Shown: positions 49,952-59,240 of the stretch, one piece after another
Position numbering within the stretch: the first letter of the stretch is position 1
How the letters are laid out: each line of letters opens with the position of its first letter
Assembly: GCF_001295795.1 (NCBI RefSeq)
Contig: NZ_LJHY01000031.1
Coordinates: 1 to 64,000 of the forward strand
Length of the DNA stretch: 64,000 nt
Direction of reading: 5' to 3'
Source of the DNA: Novosphingobium sp. AAP83
GTDB lineage: Bacteria > Pseudomonadota > Alphaproteobacteria > Sphingomonadales > Sphingomonadaceae
The notes under the pieces: model-generated
The model's database searches: none
What the model was told of the DNA's origin: nothing
What the model saw: the letters and a program-made list of their open reading frames with translations, nothing else
Translations under genes and position numbers: made by a program

Positions 49952-51304
49952 ATGAGCAACCTCTTTGCCACCTTCGTCCCCAGCCGTAATGTGCGGTTGG
50001 TTTTGTCTACAGTGCTGGCCGCAGGCGTGTTGACGGGCTGCGCCACGGGCGCGATCCGACCTGGCAAATTTGTGGCGTCCGCCGAGAAGGCAATGACCAA
50101 GGGCGATATCAAGCAGGCCGTCGAAAATGCCGAAAAGGCTGTGCTGGCCGATCCGCGCAATGCAGCCTACCGGGTGTTGCTGGGCAATGCCTATCTCAAA
50201 TCGGGCCGGTTTGAATCGGCGCGCCAAGCCTATGACGAAGCGATGGAACTGGGCGAGGATAGCAACCGTACAGCGCTGAGCCTTGCACTGGCCGACATTG
50301 CACTGGGCCGCCATCCCGAAGCGATCGATACGCTCAATTCCTATCGAGATAGCCTCGCGCCTGCCGACTATGGTCTGGCTGTGGCGTTGGCCGGGCAGCC
50401 GGCACAGGGCGTTGCGGTGCTATCCGATGCCATTCGCGGTGGCGAAAACACCGTGAAAATTCGCCAGAATCTGGCTTTGGCTTATGCGCTTTCCGGCCAG
50501 TGGCGTGAGGCCCGTGCGATGGCCGCGCAAGACTTGCCTGCGGCTGATGTTAGCGGGCGCATGGAAACATGGGCGATGATGGGCCAGCGTGAATTGACCC
50601 GCGAACGCGTGGCCGAACTGCTTTCTGTGCCCCTGCGCGCCGATAGTGGGCAGCCGACCGCGCTGGCGCTGGCCAATTTCCCAACGACGATGCAGCTTTC
50701 GGCAGACGCCGCGACACGCGCTGAACCGCTGGCGCAGGCTGTCGTATCGGAACTGGCGCCGCTGGATGAGTCTGTAGGCGTCGAACCATCCCTCGCCGAT
50801 GCCTCGTCGCAGCCGCTGCAAGGCCAATTGGCGCTGATTGATCTGCCTGCGTCCACCCCTGCCTATAAGGCTCCGGTTTATAAGGCTCCGGCTCCCAAGG
50901 CTGCGGTGAGCAAGGCTGCGACACCCAAAGTACAATTGGTCAAGAAGCCGCCGGTCAAGACAGCCGCCCCTGCGACCAAGGCCGTTCCTGCTTCGGTTGG
51001 CAAGAGCCCGCACGGCGTCCAGTTGGGCGCGTTCGCAAGTGCCGAGGGCGCACGCCGCGCCTGGCGGCATTTTGCCGCACGTAATCCGGCGCTGGCCAGC
51101 TATCGCAACGTGACCACCAAAGTGACCGTCAACGGCAAGACGCTGTGGCGGGTACGCGCAGCGGGCTTCTCCGGCCTTGCTGCGGCGACATCGCTGTGCG
51201 GTTCGGTCAAGGCCAATGGCGGGCCGTGTCTGGTGCTGCGCGATGTGGGCAAGACGAACCTGCCGGGTCAGAGCGCCGTCACTTCGCGCATGGCCAAGCG
51301 CTGA
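49952..51304 (+). CDS. TPR and SPOR domain lipoprotein
   Basis: 450 residues. The lipobox is LTGC after a hydrophobic signal (LVLSTVLAAGV). TPR repeats follow (AVENAEKAVLADPRNAAYRV and LLGNAYLKSGRFESARQAYD). A Lys/Ala/Pro-rich linker with repeats YKAP comes after residue 300, and the C-terminus is a SPOR domain (GVQLGAFASAEGARRAWRHF). It is probably outer-membrane anchored with the SPOR domain binding septal peptidoglycan. Third gene of the parA operon; the ATG at 49952 follows AAGGAACC. Confidence 0.88.
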   Translation: MSNLFATFVPSRNVRLVLSTVLAAGVLTGCATGAIRPGKFVASAEKAMTKGDIKQAVENAEKAVLADPRNAAYRVLLGNAYLKSGRFESARQAYDEAMELGEDSNRTALSLALADIALGRHPEAIDTLNSYRDSLAPADYGLAVALAGQPAQGVAVLSDAIRGGENTVKIRQNLALAYALSGQWREARAMAAQDLPAADVSGRMETWAMMGQRELTRERVAELLSVPLRADSGQPTALALANFPTTMQLSADAATRAEPLAQAVVSELAPLDESVGVEPSLADASSQPLQGQLALIDLPASTPAYKAPVYKAPAPKAAVSKAATPKVQLVKKPPVKTAAPATKAVPASVGKSPHGVQLGAFASAEGARRAWRHFAARNPALASYRNVTTKVTVNGKTLWRVRAAGFSGLAAATSLCGSVKANGGPCLVLRDVGKTNLPGQSAVTSRMAKR

Positions 51305-51367
51305 CCCTGAACCAGTTTGAGAGGGAACGGGCGCGGGCTTCCAACAGGAGCCTGCGCCCGATCTGTT

Positions 51368-52597
51368 TTAATCGATCTGTGCGCCGCCCTTGAACAGGGC
51401 GGTGACGCGGCCTTCAACGGGGCGGCGATCAAACGGGGTGTTGCCCGCAGCGGCTGCCATTTTATCGGAACTGACGACCCAAGGGCGGACAGGATCGACG
51501 ATGGCGAAGTCAGCCTCTGCGCCCACTTCAAGCTTGCCAGCGGATACGCCCAGCAGCTTTGCCGGATTGGTGGCGAGCAATTCAAATGCGCGCGCCATCG
51601 AGATTTTGCCATCACGCACCAGCGTGAGCGTGAGCGGCAGCAGCGTTTCTGCGCCTGCCATGCCGGGTTCGGCATCGGCAAAGGGCAGGCGCTTGTCCTC
51701 CGGCCCGCGCGGATCGTGGCCGGATGCAATCACATCAATCGTGCCATCGGCAATCGCGGCGATCACGGCCTTGCGATCGGAATCGCGGCGCAGCGGGGGC
51801 GAGAGGCGGCAGAAGGTGCGGAAGCCGACCAGTTCGAGGTCTGACAGGATGAAGTGCGCAGGCGTGACGCCCGCTGTAATGCGGATACCGCGCGCTTTGG
51901 CTGCGCGCACCAGATCAAGGGCGCGGGCGGTGGTTACCTGCCGGAAATGGACATGCGCGCCTGATAGCTCGGCCAGCGCAATGTCGCGCGATACTGCGAG
52001 GGCCTCGGCTTCGGCGGGGGCAGAGGGCAGACCCAGCCGTGTGGCGACTTCGCCTGCAGTGGCCACGGCCTTGCCGGTGATTGCCGCGTCTTCAGCATGG
52101 GTGACGACCACGAGGCCGAGCATCGCGCAATATTGCAACAGGCGCAGCATCACGCCCGAATCGCTGATCCAGGTGCGGCCGGTGGCGACCGCCTTTGCGC
52201 CCGCATCGCGCATCAGCGCCAGTTCGGCCAGTTCGCTGCCTTCAAGCCCGCGCGTTGCGGCGGCGAGCGGGTGGACCCACAAGTCCGGCTTGCCCGATTG
52301 AGCGGCGAACCGCACGCGGGCGGGGTGATCGAGCGGCGGGCCTTGATCGGGCATCAGCGCGGCGCGCGTGATCCCGCCAAAGTGGAACGCGGGCTTATCA
52401 ATCGCGAAGACGCCCAGATCGACAAGGCCGGGGGCGACGAGCGCGCCTTTGGCATCGAACACGGTATCGCCATCCACCGGCGTCACGTCGCCCATTGCAA
52501 CGATCTGGCCATTTTCGCAGCGGATGGCGCCTGTTTGCGGCTCGCCCGTGGGCAGAACCAGTTTGCCGCCGGTGATGGTAAGGGGCGGTGCGATCAT
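51368..52597 (-). CDS. Dihydroorotase-like protein, probably non-catalytic (PyrC')
   Basis: 409 residues of the amidohydrolase fold, in the pyr context. Catalytic dihydroorotase needs an HxH after the first strand; here the region reads [18 protein letters not shown] with no HxH. The later D-H-A-P motif reads [12 protein letters not shown], lacking the catalytic Asp. Two other His positions remain ([15 protein letters not shown]). It is therefore likely a pseudo-enzyme such as the PyrC' that stabilises aspartate carbamoyltransferase in Pseudomonas. The start overlaps the pyrB stop by four bases. An active PyrC should exist elsewhere. Confidence 0.88.
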   Translation of the reverse strand: MIAPPLTITGGKLVLPTGEPQTGAIRCENGQIVAMGDVTPVDGDTVFDAKGALVAPGLVDLGVFAIDKPAFHFGGITRAALMPDQGPPLDHPARVRFAAQSGKPDLWVHPLAAATRGLEGSELAELALMRDAGAKAVATGRTWISDSGVMLRLLQYCAMLGLVVVTHAEDAAITGKAVATAGEVATRLGLPSAPAEAEALAVSRDIALAELSGAHVHFRQVTTARALDLVRAAKARGIRITAGVTPAHFILSDLELVGFRTFCRLSPPLRRDSDRKAVIAAIADGTIDVIASGHDPRGPEDKRLPFADAEPGMAGAETLLPLTLTLVRDGKISMARAFELLATNPAKLLGVSAGKLEVGAEADFAIVDPVRPWVVSSDKMAAAAGNTPFDRRPVEGRVTALFKGGAQID

Positions 52598-53619
52598 GCC
52601 GCTGCTCCTTGTGCTTCCCAGCCGGGTACCTGGCGCGTCCGGCGCGTCAGCACTTCAAGGCAGGCCATGCGGATTGCCACGCCCATTTCCACCTGTGTGG
52701 TGATCAGGCTGCGGGTGGGATGATCGGCCACGGTGGAATCGATCTCGACTCCCCGGTTCATCGGGCCGGGGTGCATGATGAAGGCATCAGGCTCTGCCTT
52801 GGCCAGACGTTCGGGGGTGAGGCCATACAAGTGGCGGTATTCGCGCGGGGAGGGGATGAACTGCCCGCTCATGCGCTCCTGCTGCAAGCGCAGCATCATC
52901 ACCACGTTCGCGCCCTTTAGCGCGGCATCAAAATCATAGAACGGCGTAACGCCCATCACGTCCACTTCTTCGGGCATGAGCGCGGGCGGGGCGCATACGC
53001 GCACATCTGCGCCTAGCGCGGTCAGGCTGAGGATGTTCGAGCGCGCGACGCGGCTGTGCAGGATATCGCCGCAAATCGTCACTTTCAGGCCATTGAGGTC
53101 GCTACCAATCGGCAGTTTCAGCGCATGACGCATGGTCAGCGCATCGAGCAAGGCCTGCGTCGGGTGTTCGTGCTGGCCATCGCCTGCGTTCAAGACCGGG
53201 CAATCGACCTTTTCGGCGATCAGCCGCACCGCGCCGGAACTGGCATGGCGGATCACGATGGCATCGGCGCGCATGGCGTTCAATGTCATCGCCGTATCGA
53301 TCAGCGTTTCGCCCTTCTTCACGCTGCTGGTGGCGGCGTGCATGTTGACCACATCTGCGCCCAGACGCTTGCCCGCAATCTCAAACGAAAGCAGCGTGCG
53401 GGTGGAGTTTTCGAAGAAGGCGTTGATGATCGTAAGGCCGCCCAGAAGATCGGTCTTCTTCTTGCTCTGCCGGTTGAGGTCGACCCATTGCTCTGCTTCA
53501 TCGAGCAGATAGAGGATTTCATGGCGGGCAAGCTGGCCGATGCCGGTCAGATCGCGGTGCGGGAAAGCAAGGCCGCCCGTCGGGTAACGGCCTGCCTGTG
53601 GAAGGTTAGCGCTTTGCAT
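52594..53619 (-). CDS. pyrB: Aspartate carbamoyltransferase catalytic subunit
   Basis: 341 residues. The carbamoyl-phosphate motif is [20 protein letters not shown]; other active-site segments are HPTQALLD and a C-terminal [13 protein letters not shown]. It makes carbamoyl-aspartate, the second step of pyrimidine synthesis. No PyrI regulatory subunit is adjacent; the partner is the pyrC-like gene downstream. The ATG at 53619 is chosen; the longer open frame upstream lacks similarity and runs into the sppA region. Confidence 0.95.
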   Translation of the reverse strand: MQSANLPQAGRYPTGGLAFPHRDLTGIGQLARHEILYLLDEAEQWVDLNRQSKKKTDLLGGLTIINAFFENSTRTLLSFEIAGKRLGADVVNMHAATSSVKKGETLIDTAMTLNAMRADAIVIRHASSGAVRLIAEKVDCPVLNAGDGQHEHPTQALLDALTMRHALKLPIGSDLNGLKVTICGDILHSRVARSNILSLTALGADVRVCAPPALMPEEVDVMGVTPFYDFDAALKGANVVMMLRLQQERMSGQFIPSPREYRHLYGLTPERLAKAEPDAFIMHPGPMNRGVEIDSTVADHPTRSLITTQVEMGVAIRMACLEVLTRRTRQVPGWEAQGAAA

Positions 53620-53706
53620 TAAACCAAGTTCCCTAGAGGTCAGGTCGGCTGCGCTCAAGCGGTTTCCTGCTGGCATTGTGCACTCGTCCACAATAGAGTT
53701 GCACGC

Positions 53707-55584
53707 ATGAGCTTTGCCCGTTCGGTCTGGAAGATCCTCGTCGCCATCAAAGATGGCTTGGTCCTTTTGTTTCTGCTGCTGTTTTTCGCAGTGCTTTACG
53801 CGGCGCTTACCGCGCGACCCAGCCCGGGCATGGTGCGCGAAGGCGCGCTCTATTTGGCGCTGAATGGTGGAATCGTTGAAGAAGCCGCCCAATTATCGCC
53901 AACATCGCTGTTGCTTTCTGGCGATGCGCCCGCGCCCGAATATGTGGAACGCGATCTGGTGCGCGCGATTGAAAGCGCCGCCACGGACAAGCGGATCAAG
54001 GCTGTCGTGCTTGATCTCGAACAGTTCTCCGGCGGGTCGGGCGTGCAAATCGCCAATATCGGCGCTGCGCTCGATAAAGTGCGCGCCGCCAAAAAGCCGG
54101 TGCTGGTGCGCTCCTTGATCTATACCGACGATGCGATTCAGTTGGCCGCGCATTCCACCGAGGCGTGGATTGATCCAATGGGCGGCGTTGCGATCAGCGG
54201 CCCGGGCGGCACGATGCTGTTCTATAAGGGCCTGCTCGATAAGCTGAAGGTCAAAGCCAACGTCTTTAAAGTTGGCACCTATAAAAGCGCGGTGGAGCCT
54301 TACATCCGCAGCGATTCTTCGCCTGAATCGCGCGATGCGTTAAACGCGGTGCTGCAAGCAGTCTGGCAAAACTGGCAGGACGATGTGAAGCGCGCGCGGC
54401 CCAAAGCCAATTACACGCCCGCCATCACCGATCCGGCCAAATGGGTGGCCGATGCGGGCGGCGATGCCGCGCAAGCGGCGGTAAAATCAGGCATGATTGA
54501 CCGCGTGGGAGATCGCATCGCTTTTGGCCAACGCGTGGCCGAACTGGTCGGGGCGGATGGTGATGGCGGGTTGGGGGCGTTTAAGGGCACCGAACTTGGC
54601 GTCTATCTCGCCGATAAGCCCGCGCCCAAATCGGGCAAGGCCGTGGCGGTTGTTACTGTCGCGGGTGAAATCGTCGATGGCGATGCTGGCCCCGGCGTGG
54701 CCGGCGGAGATCGGATTGCCGCTTTGATCGATGGCGTCACCAAAAGCGATGATTACGCAGCGCTCGTCCTTCGGGTGGATTCGCCCGGCGGTTCGGTGCT
54801 GGCATCAGAACGCATCCGCGCGGCGGTGGAACGGGTCAAGGCCAAGGGCTTGCCGATTGCCGTATCGATGGGCAGCACGGCGGCCAGCGGCGGCTATTGG
54901 GTATCAACGCCTGCCCAGCGCATCTTTGCCGAACCCTCCACGATCACCGGCTCCATCGGCGTGTTCGCGGTGTTCCCCAGCTTCGAGGCGACCTTGCCCG
55001 AATATGGCGTGACGACCGAACACGTCGCCACCACCCCGCTATCGGGCCAGCCCGACTTGCTCGGCGGCATCACCCCGCAAGTGGCCGCTGTAATGCAAAA
55101 CCAGGTCGAACAAACCTACGCCCGCTTCATCGGCTATGTCGCCAAATCGCGCGGCAAAACCACGGCGGATATCGACAAAATCGGGCAGGGCCGCATCTGG
55201 GACGGCGGCACCGCGCGCCAATTGGGTCTCGTAGATGAATTCGGCGGCGTGGAAGATGCCGTGGCATGGGCCGCAAAGAAGGCAGGCGCAAAGGAATGGC
55301 ACGCGGCCTATATCCAGAGCGAAGCCAGCCCGATTGCGCAATTCCTGCAACAGATGGAAACGGGCGAGGCGCGGGCAAGTGGCGCGAAAGACCTCGCCGG
55401 GGTGCTGGCTGCGCGGCAACAGGGCTTGCTGGCGCGGATTGAGGCTGACGTTAGCCGCCTGATCAGCGGTGGCGGGATGCGGGCTTATTGCCTTGAGTGC
55501 GTGAGCGATGATCGCGCTGCTCCGCCAAGCGGGGCGGGCGAGAAGTTAGGGCTGATGCAGATGTTGGCGCGGTTATTGGGGTAG
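53707..55584 (+). CDS. sppA: Signal peptide peptidase SppA, 67-kDa type
   Basis: 625 residues. One N-terminal membrane helix ([15 protein letters not shown]) precedes tandem ClpP-like S49 domains. The Lys of the catalytic dyad lies in the first half ([14 protein letters not shown]) and the Ser in the second half ([13 protein letters not shown]). [17 protein letters not shown] is the second-domain signature. It digests remnant signal peptides in the inner membrane. It is monocistronic and divergent from pyrB. Confidence 0.95.
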   Translation: MSFARSVWKILVAIKDGLVLLFLLLFFAVLYAALTARPSPGMVREGALYLALNGGIVEEAAQLSPTSLLLSGDAPAPEYVERDLVRAIESAATDKRIKAVVLDLEQFSGGSGVQIANIGAALDKVRAAKKPVLVRSLIYTDDAIQLAAHSTEAWIDPMGGVAISGPGGTMLFYKGLLDKLKVKANVFKVGTYKSAVEPYIRSDSSPESRDALNAVLQAVWQNWQDDVKRARPKANYTPAITDPAKWVADAGGDAAQAAVKSGMIDRVGDRIAFGQRVAELVGADGDGGLGAFKGTELGVYLADKPAPKSGKAVAVVTVAGEIVDGDAGPGVAGGDRIAALIDGVTKSDDYAALVLRVDSPGGSVLASERIRAAVERVKAKGLPIAVSMGSTAASGGYWVSTPAQRIFAEPSTITGSIGVFAVFPSFEATLPEYGVTTEHVATTPLSGQPDLLGGITPQVAAVMQNQVEQTYARFIGYVAKSRGKTTADIDKIGQGRIWDGGTARQLGLVDEFGGVEDAVAWAAKKAGAKEWHAAYIQSEASPIAQFLQQMETGEARASGAKDLAGVLAARQQGLLARIEADVSRLISGGGMRAYCLECVSDDRAAPPSGAGEKLGLMQMLARLLG

Positions 55585-55597
55585 GGGCAAGCGCCCT

Positions 55598-56206
55598 TTA
55601 ATTGGCCTCTTTGTCCCCAACCAACCCGTCCCACTCAGCCCACGCAATCGCGCGGCCCGGATAGGCCACTTTCGCAAAGGGCCAGTCTGTTTTGAGCCAG
55701 TTGGTCGCCCACGCATAAAGCTCCCTATCAAAGCCTGCGTCGTATTCGGCCTTGGTTACCCAGATGCGGACCATGGCGTCGTAGCCTTTGACGGGGCTGG
55801 GGTATACATAGATGCAGCCGCGTTCACGGCTGCCATCGGGGGTGAGCACGGAATAGGCGAAGGATTCGCGTTTGCTGAAGCGGGCTTGTTCGGTTTCCAT
55901 GTCCAGCATGGCATCGGCATCGGTGATGCCTGCGTGCGGCCAGGCGGTGCTGCGGGTGAAGGTCTTTTGCAGGTGTTCGATGGACGACATATAGGCGTCA
56001 AAATCGACCTTCACCAAAGCGGGGCTGAGCGGCACGACCTTGAAGCCGGGCGTTTGTACCAGAACCGGCACGGTGAAATCGGCGGCGATCCATGGTGATT
56101 TCGGGGCTACGGCGGTCGCGGGTTCGCTTGCCGCTTGGGTGCATGCGGGGGTGCCGATGGCCAACAGGGCGGCGGCCAGACGGGTGGCGGCGATCTTCAA
56201 GGTCAT
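55598..56206 (-). CDS. Exported protein of unknown function
   Basis: 202 residues. The N-terminus (IAATRLAAALLAIG then TPACTQAASEPA) looks like a signal peptide; the Cys in PACTQA could be a weak lipobox, but the proline before it is unusual. The mature domain has MSSIEHLQKTFTRSTAWPHA and KRESFAYSVLTPDGSRERGC and ends in WPFAKVAYPGRAIAWAEW. I do not recognise the family by name, though it resembles GNAT-like proteins annotated as hypothetical. The 273-base MITE-like element sits about 56 bases upstream of its start, so its promoter region may have been changed. Confidence 0.65.
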   Translation of the reverse strand: MTLKIAATRLAAALLAIGTPACTQAASEPATAVAPKSPWIAADFTVPVLVQTPGFKVVPLSPALVKVDFDAYMSSIEHLQKTFTRSTAWPHAGITDADAMLDMETEQARFSKRESFAYSVLTPDGSRERGCIYVYPSPVKGYDAMVRIWVTKAEYDAGFDRELYAWATNWLKTDWPFAKVAYPGRAIAWAEWDGLVGDKEAN

Positions 56207-56261
56207 GATGCGTACTCCTTGGGCAGGAGCCTATTCTCCATCGGGGCGTTCACCAAAACCT

Positions 56262-56534
56262 TTAGAGCGCTTTCCGACCAATCTGGCTCACCGTGATTGA
56301 CGCAGGAAGCCGCTCGGCAAGGAGCCTTGCGCAGGGCGGGCTGGTTGCCCGTCCAAGCAAGGTAACGCAGTCCGAGGGGCTTCCTGCATCAACCCCTACG
56401 GGGCGGGCCCCTTTTGGCCGATTGCTGCGTCTATCGTCGGTCACTATGCGACGGCATGGCTCCCTCCTCAATCCTGGCACTCGGCCAAAATCGGCTCCGT
56501 CACGGTGAGCCAGATTGGTCGGAAAGCGCTCTAA
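56262..56534. mobile_element. MITE-like element with 35-base perfect terminal inverted repeats
   Basis: The terminal repeats (56262-56296 and 56500-56534) are perfect inverted copies, starting TTAGAGCGCTTTCCG. The 204-base interior has no ORF but further inverted pairs: GCAGGAAGCC with GGCTTCCTGC, and TTTTGGCCGA with TCGGCCAAAA. A TA dinucleotide stands near each outer end, which would fit target duplication of an IS630/Tc1-type transposase, acting in trans. It separates two minus-strand genes and reaches into the 3' end of one of them. Confidence 0.8.
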
Positions 56535-56905
56535 TGCGGCGTGGCATCGGTGGGAGAGGCGTAAGCTTTGGCGCAGCGGTGCGTGAGCGTGGCCAGTTCG
56601 GCGAACAGGTCCGGCTCGTCTTTCTTGAAGTTGAAGCAGCTTTTGCCTTGCATGCGTTTCAGCAGCGCGGGCGATGCATCAGCCAGCAGGGCGGGCAGGG
56701 CATAGAGCGGCATCAGGTGGCATGAAACATAGGCCTTCTTGATCTGCACCATGCCGAACCACGCAGGTTCCTGTTTGCCCGGTTCATTCCACGGCGTTTT
56801 CATCACCAGATGGCCGGGCGCATCCTGCGTGACCGTCATGCCGGACGCCTGATCCAGCATCATGGCGCGCAAAGCTGTGAACACGGGCGCAAAAGCATCG
56901 GACAT
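56531..56905 (-). CDS. Small cytoplasmic protein of unknown function (DUF1801-like)
   Basis: 124 residues. Features are WFGMVQIKKAYVSCHLMPLY and a C-terminal RMQGKSCFNFKKDEPDLFAE, a conserved pattern in short hypothetical proteins annotated near DUF1801. The ribosome site GGGAGA lies seven bases before the ATG at 56905. The last two codons and the TAG stop (56531-56533) lie in the end of the MITE-like element, so the natural C-terminus was probably altered by the insertion. Confidence 0.72.
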   Translation of the reverse strand: MSDAFAPVFTALRAMMLDQASGMTVTQDAPGHLVMKTPWNEPGKQEPAWFGMVQIKKAYVSCHLMPLYALPALLADASPALLKRMQGKSCFNFKKDEPDLFAELATLTHRCAKAYASPTDATPH

Positions 56906-56970
56906 GGCGATCTCCCGGATGGATGCCTGCAACATATGGCAACCGGGGCGGAGCGCCAAGCCATAGCGAA

Positions 56971-57156
56971 TCAATCGGGCGCTGTAGGCACTATTCCGGG
57001 CGGACTGCCCGGATCAATGCGGTCCGGCTCGATTGGGGGCGTCTCATCCGGCTGGATTACCGGGGGGATCTCATCAGGTTGCGTCACCGGCGGTGATTCC
57101 GGCGGGGATTGGGGGGCGATTCGGTCGGGCTGGTGGATTTCGGGGGCTGTGGCCAT
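56971..57156 (-). CDS. Small proline-rich protein under an EcfG promoter
   Basis: 61 residues, very rich in Pro, Asp, Glu and Ile with short repeating units (SPPVTQPDEIPPVIQPDETP). No signal peptide or membrane segment. GAGGA eight bases before the ATG at 57156 supports the start. A GTG at 57219 upstream is rejected because it falls inside the EcfG promoter. The low complexity predicts an unfolded protein. Function unknown; the promoter marks it as a member of the general stress regulon. Confidence 0.68.
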   Translation of the reverse strand: MATAPEIHQPDRIAPQSPPESPPVTQPDEIPPVIQPDETPPIEPDRIDPGSPPGIVPTAPD

Positions 57157-57191
57157 GGTATGCGTCCTCAAATCGATCATATATCTCCATA

Positions 57192-57217
57192 AACGCCCTC
57201 CTATGGTGCCCGGTTCC
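57192..57217 (-). promoter_or_regulatory. EcfG-dependent promoter of the small proline-rich gene
   Basis: Read on the minus strand: GGAAC at 57217-57213, a 17-base spacer, CGTT at 57195-57192. The predicted transcript starts near 57184, leaving a leader of about 28 bases. Confidence 0.75.
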
Positions 57218-57288
57218 ACAAGGAAAATCCAAGGTGCTTGCCCTTTGTGAAAGGCTGGGATAGGGGCACCGCTCTCTATTTGCCGGAT

Positions 57289-57373
57289 GCGGGCGTGGCG
57301 GAATTGGTAGACGCAGCAGGTTTAGGTCCTGCCATCGCAAGATGTGGGGGTTCGAGTCCCTTCGCCCGCACCA
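57289..57373 (+). tRNA. tRNA-Leu (TAG anticodon)
   Basis: 85 bases with encoded CCA. Acceptor stem GCGGGCG/CGCCCGC, anticodon stem GCAGG/CCTGC with loop TTTAGGT (anticodon TAG), a long variable arm and T loop TTCGAGT, as expected for a class II tRNA-Leu. It is 75 bases before trigger factor. Confidence 0.95.
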
Positions 57374-57448
57374 GACCGCGCGCCAGAGTCTGAAACGGAA
57401 TTTGCTGCGCCTTGGGGCGCGCGTGATATTGATGAAAGTTGGATCAGG

Positions 57449-59005
57449 ATGCAGATCGTCGAAACAACCAACGAAGGCCTGAAGCGCGCCTACACCGTCA
57501 CCATCCCTGCGGGCGATATCGCCGCGCGGGTTGAAGGTGAGGTCAAGAAGATCGCGCCGCAGATCAAGATGCCCGGCTTCCGCCCCGGCAAGGTGCCAGC
57601 AAACCTCGTGCGCAAGATGCATGGCGCGCAGCTTCATCAAGAAGCGCTGCAAACCTCGATCCGCGATGCGATGGACAAGCTGGTTGCAGAACACAAGCTG
57701 CGCCCTGCGATGCAGCCCGCCGTTGCCATGGCTGATGGCTATGACGTGGGCAAGGACGCAGAACTGACGGTGGAACTCGAAGTTCTGCCCGTGGTTGAAA
57801 CCCCCTCGCTTGACGGCTTGAAGCTGGAAAAGCTGGTCGTTCCGGTGACGGAAGAGCAGGTGACCGAAGCCATTGGCCGCATCGCGCAGGGCCAGAAGTC
57901 GTTCACCGATGCCGAAGAAGGTGCCGTCGCCAAGGATGGTGACCAGATCATCATCGATTTCCTCGGCAAGGTTGATGGCGTGGCCTTTGAAGGCGGCGCT
58001 GCTGAAGATACCCCGCTGGAACTGGGCGCTGGCCGCTTTATCCCGGGCTTTGAAGAGCAGCTTGTCGGCGTGAAGGTTGGCGATGAAAAGGTCATCAACG
58101 TAACCTTCCCCGAAGATTACCCGGCGGAAAACCTCAAGGGCAAGGAAGCCACTTTCGACATCACCGTGAAGGCGGTGAAGGTTGCCGGTGAATTCGAAGC
58201 CAATGACGAATTCGCCAAGATGCTCGGCCTTGAAAGCCTTGAGCAACTCAGCACTCTGCTGCGCGGCCAGCTTGAGCAGGAAACTGCGGGCCTGACCCGC
58301 ACCCAGATGAAGCGCGCGCTGCTGGATCAGCTTGCCGCCGGTCATGATTTCGCCGTGCCGCCTTCGATGGTTGAGGCTGAATTCGAACAGATCTGGCAGC
58401 AGCTTCAGCAAGAAGCACAGGGCGAAGAAAACCCTGAAGAAGCGCTGAAGGAAATCGAAGCCGAGAAGGACGATTACCGCAAGATCGCCGAACGCCGCGT
58501 GCGTTTGGGCCTGCTCCTTTCGGAAATCGGCCAAGCCAATGGCGTTCAGGTTACCGCGCAGGAAATGGAAATGCTGATCCGTCAGGCCCAGCAGCAGTAC
58601 CGCGAAGAAGACCGCCAGCGCTTTGCCGAATACGTCCGTTCCGAACCGTTGGTCGCTGCGCAACTGCGCGCACCGCTGTACGAAGACAAGGTCGTCGACT
58701 TCCTGTTCGACAAGGCCGAAGTCACGGAACGTGAAGTGACCAAGGAAGAGCTGCAAGCCGCGATCGAAGCGGAAGACGGCGCTGCGCCTGCTGAAGCCAA
58801 GCCTGCCAAGAAGGCTGCACCCAAGAAGAAGGCTGCTGCTGAAGCGCCGGCTGAAGAAGCTCCTGCTGAAGAAGCCGCTGCTGAAGAAAAGCCCAAGAAG
58901 GCTGCTCCGAAGAAGAAGGCTGCTGCGGCAGAAGAAGCTCCTGCCGCAGAGGAAGCGCCTGCTCCAAAGAAGAAGGCCGCGCCCAAGAAGAAGGCTGAAG
59001 GCTGA
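57449..59005 (+). CDS. tig: Trigger factor with a long basic tail
   Basis: 518 residues. The ribosome-binding domain holds the signature region MPGFRPGKVPANLVRKMHG; the FKBP-type domain follows (DQIIIDFLGKVDGVAFEGG); and the helical C-terminal domain ends near residue 440. A tail of about 75 residues is made of Ala, Lys, Pro and Glu repeats (PAKKAAPKKKAAAEAPAEEA), like histone H1. The ATG at 57449 gives the family N-terminus MQIVETTNEGLKR. It folds nascent chains on the ribosome. It sits in the usual tig-clpP-clpX neighbourhood. Confidence 0.96.
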   Translation: MQIVETTNEGLKRAYTVTIPAGDIAARVEGEVKKIAPQIKMPGFRPGKVPANLVRKMHGAQLHQEALQTSIRDAMDKLVAEHKLRPAMQPAVAMADGYDVGKDAELTVELEVLPVVETPSLDGLKLEKLVVPVTEEQVTEAIGRIAQGQKSFTDAEEGAVAKDGDQIIIDFLGKVDGVAFEGGAAEDTPLELGAGRFIPGFEEQLVGVKVGDEKVINVTFPEDYPAENLKGKEATFDITVKAVKVAGEFEANDEFAKMLGLESLEQLSTLLRGQLEQETAGLTRTQMKRALLDQLAAGHDFAVPPSMVEAEFEQIWQQLQQEAQGEENPEEALKEIEAEKDDYRKIAERRVRLGLLLSEIGQANGVQVTAQEMEMLIRQAQQQYREEDRQRFAEYVRSEPLVAAQLRAPLYEDKVVDFLFDKAEVTEREVTKEELQAAIEAEDGAAPAEAKPAKKAAPKKKAAAEAPAEEAPAEEAAAEEKPKKAAPKKKAAAAEEAPAAEEAPAPKKKAAPKKKAEG

Positions 59006-59046
59006 TCCATTTCGGATTGATCCTGCCTGACGGGGCGGGATATCAG

Positions 59047-59078
59047 ACGGCCCGGCGTGCTTTTGCATGCCGGGCCGT
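59047..59078 (+). terminator. Terminator hairpin after tig
   Basis: A 14-base stem (59047-59060 with 59065-59078, one G-U pair) with a TTTT loop, followed by TGTGCTTTT. The stem is very GC-rich (ACGGCCCGGC arm). Confidence 0.75.
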
Positions 59079-59240
59079 TGTGCTTTTCGGGCCAAAAATA
59101 CGCAGTTGTGCGCCGTATGAATTCGTAAGTTGTTAAGAAATCTGCTGGTTCGTCCGAACCGGAGCGGTTTCACGATTCGCGGCACCCCCGTGTTGTGTCA
59201 GAATCCAAAGGCAAGAACCCTTGATATACGGGGAACTGCC

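Noticed and set aside
57074..59185. 703-residue minus-strand ORF opposite tig
   Set aside because: It is the mirror of trigger factor codon bias, with Phe/Leu/Arg low-complexity text and no domain.
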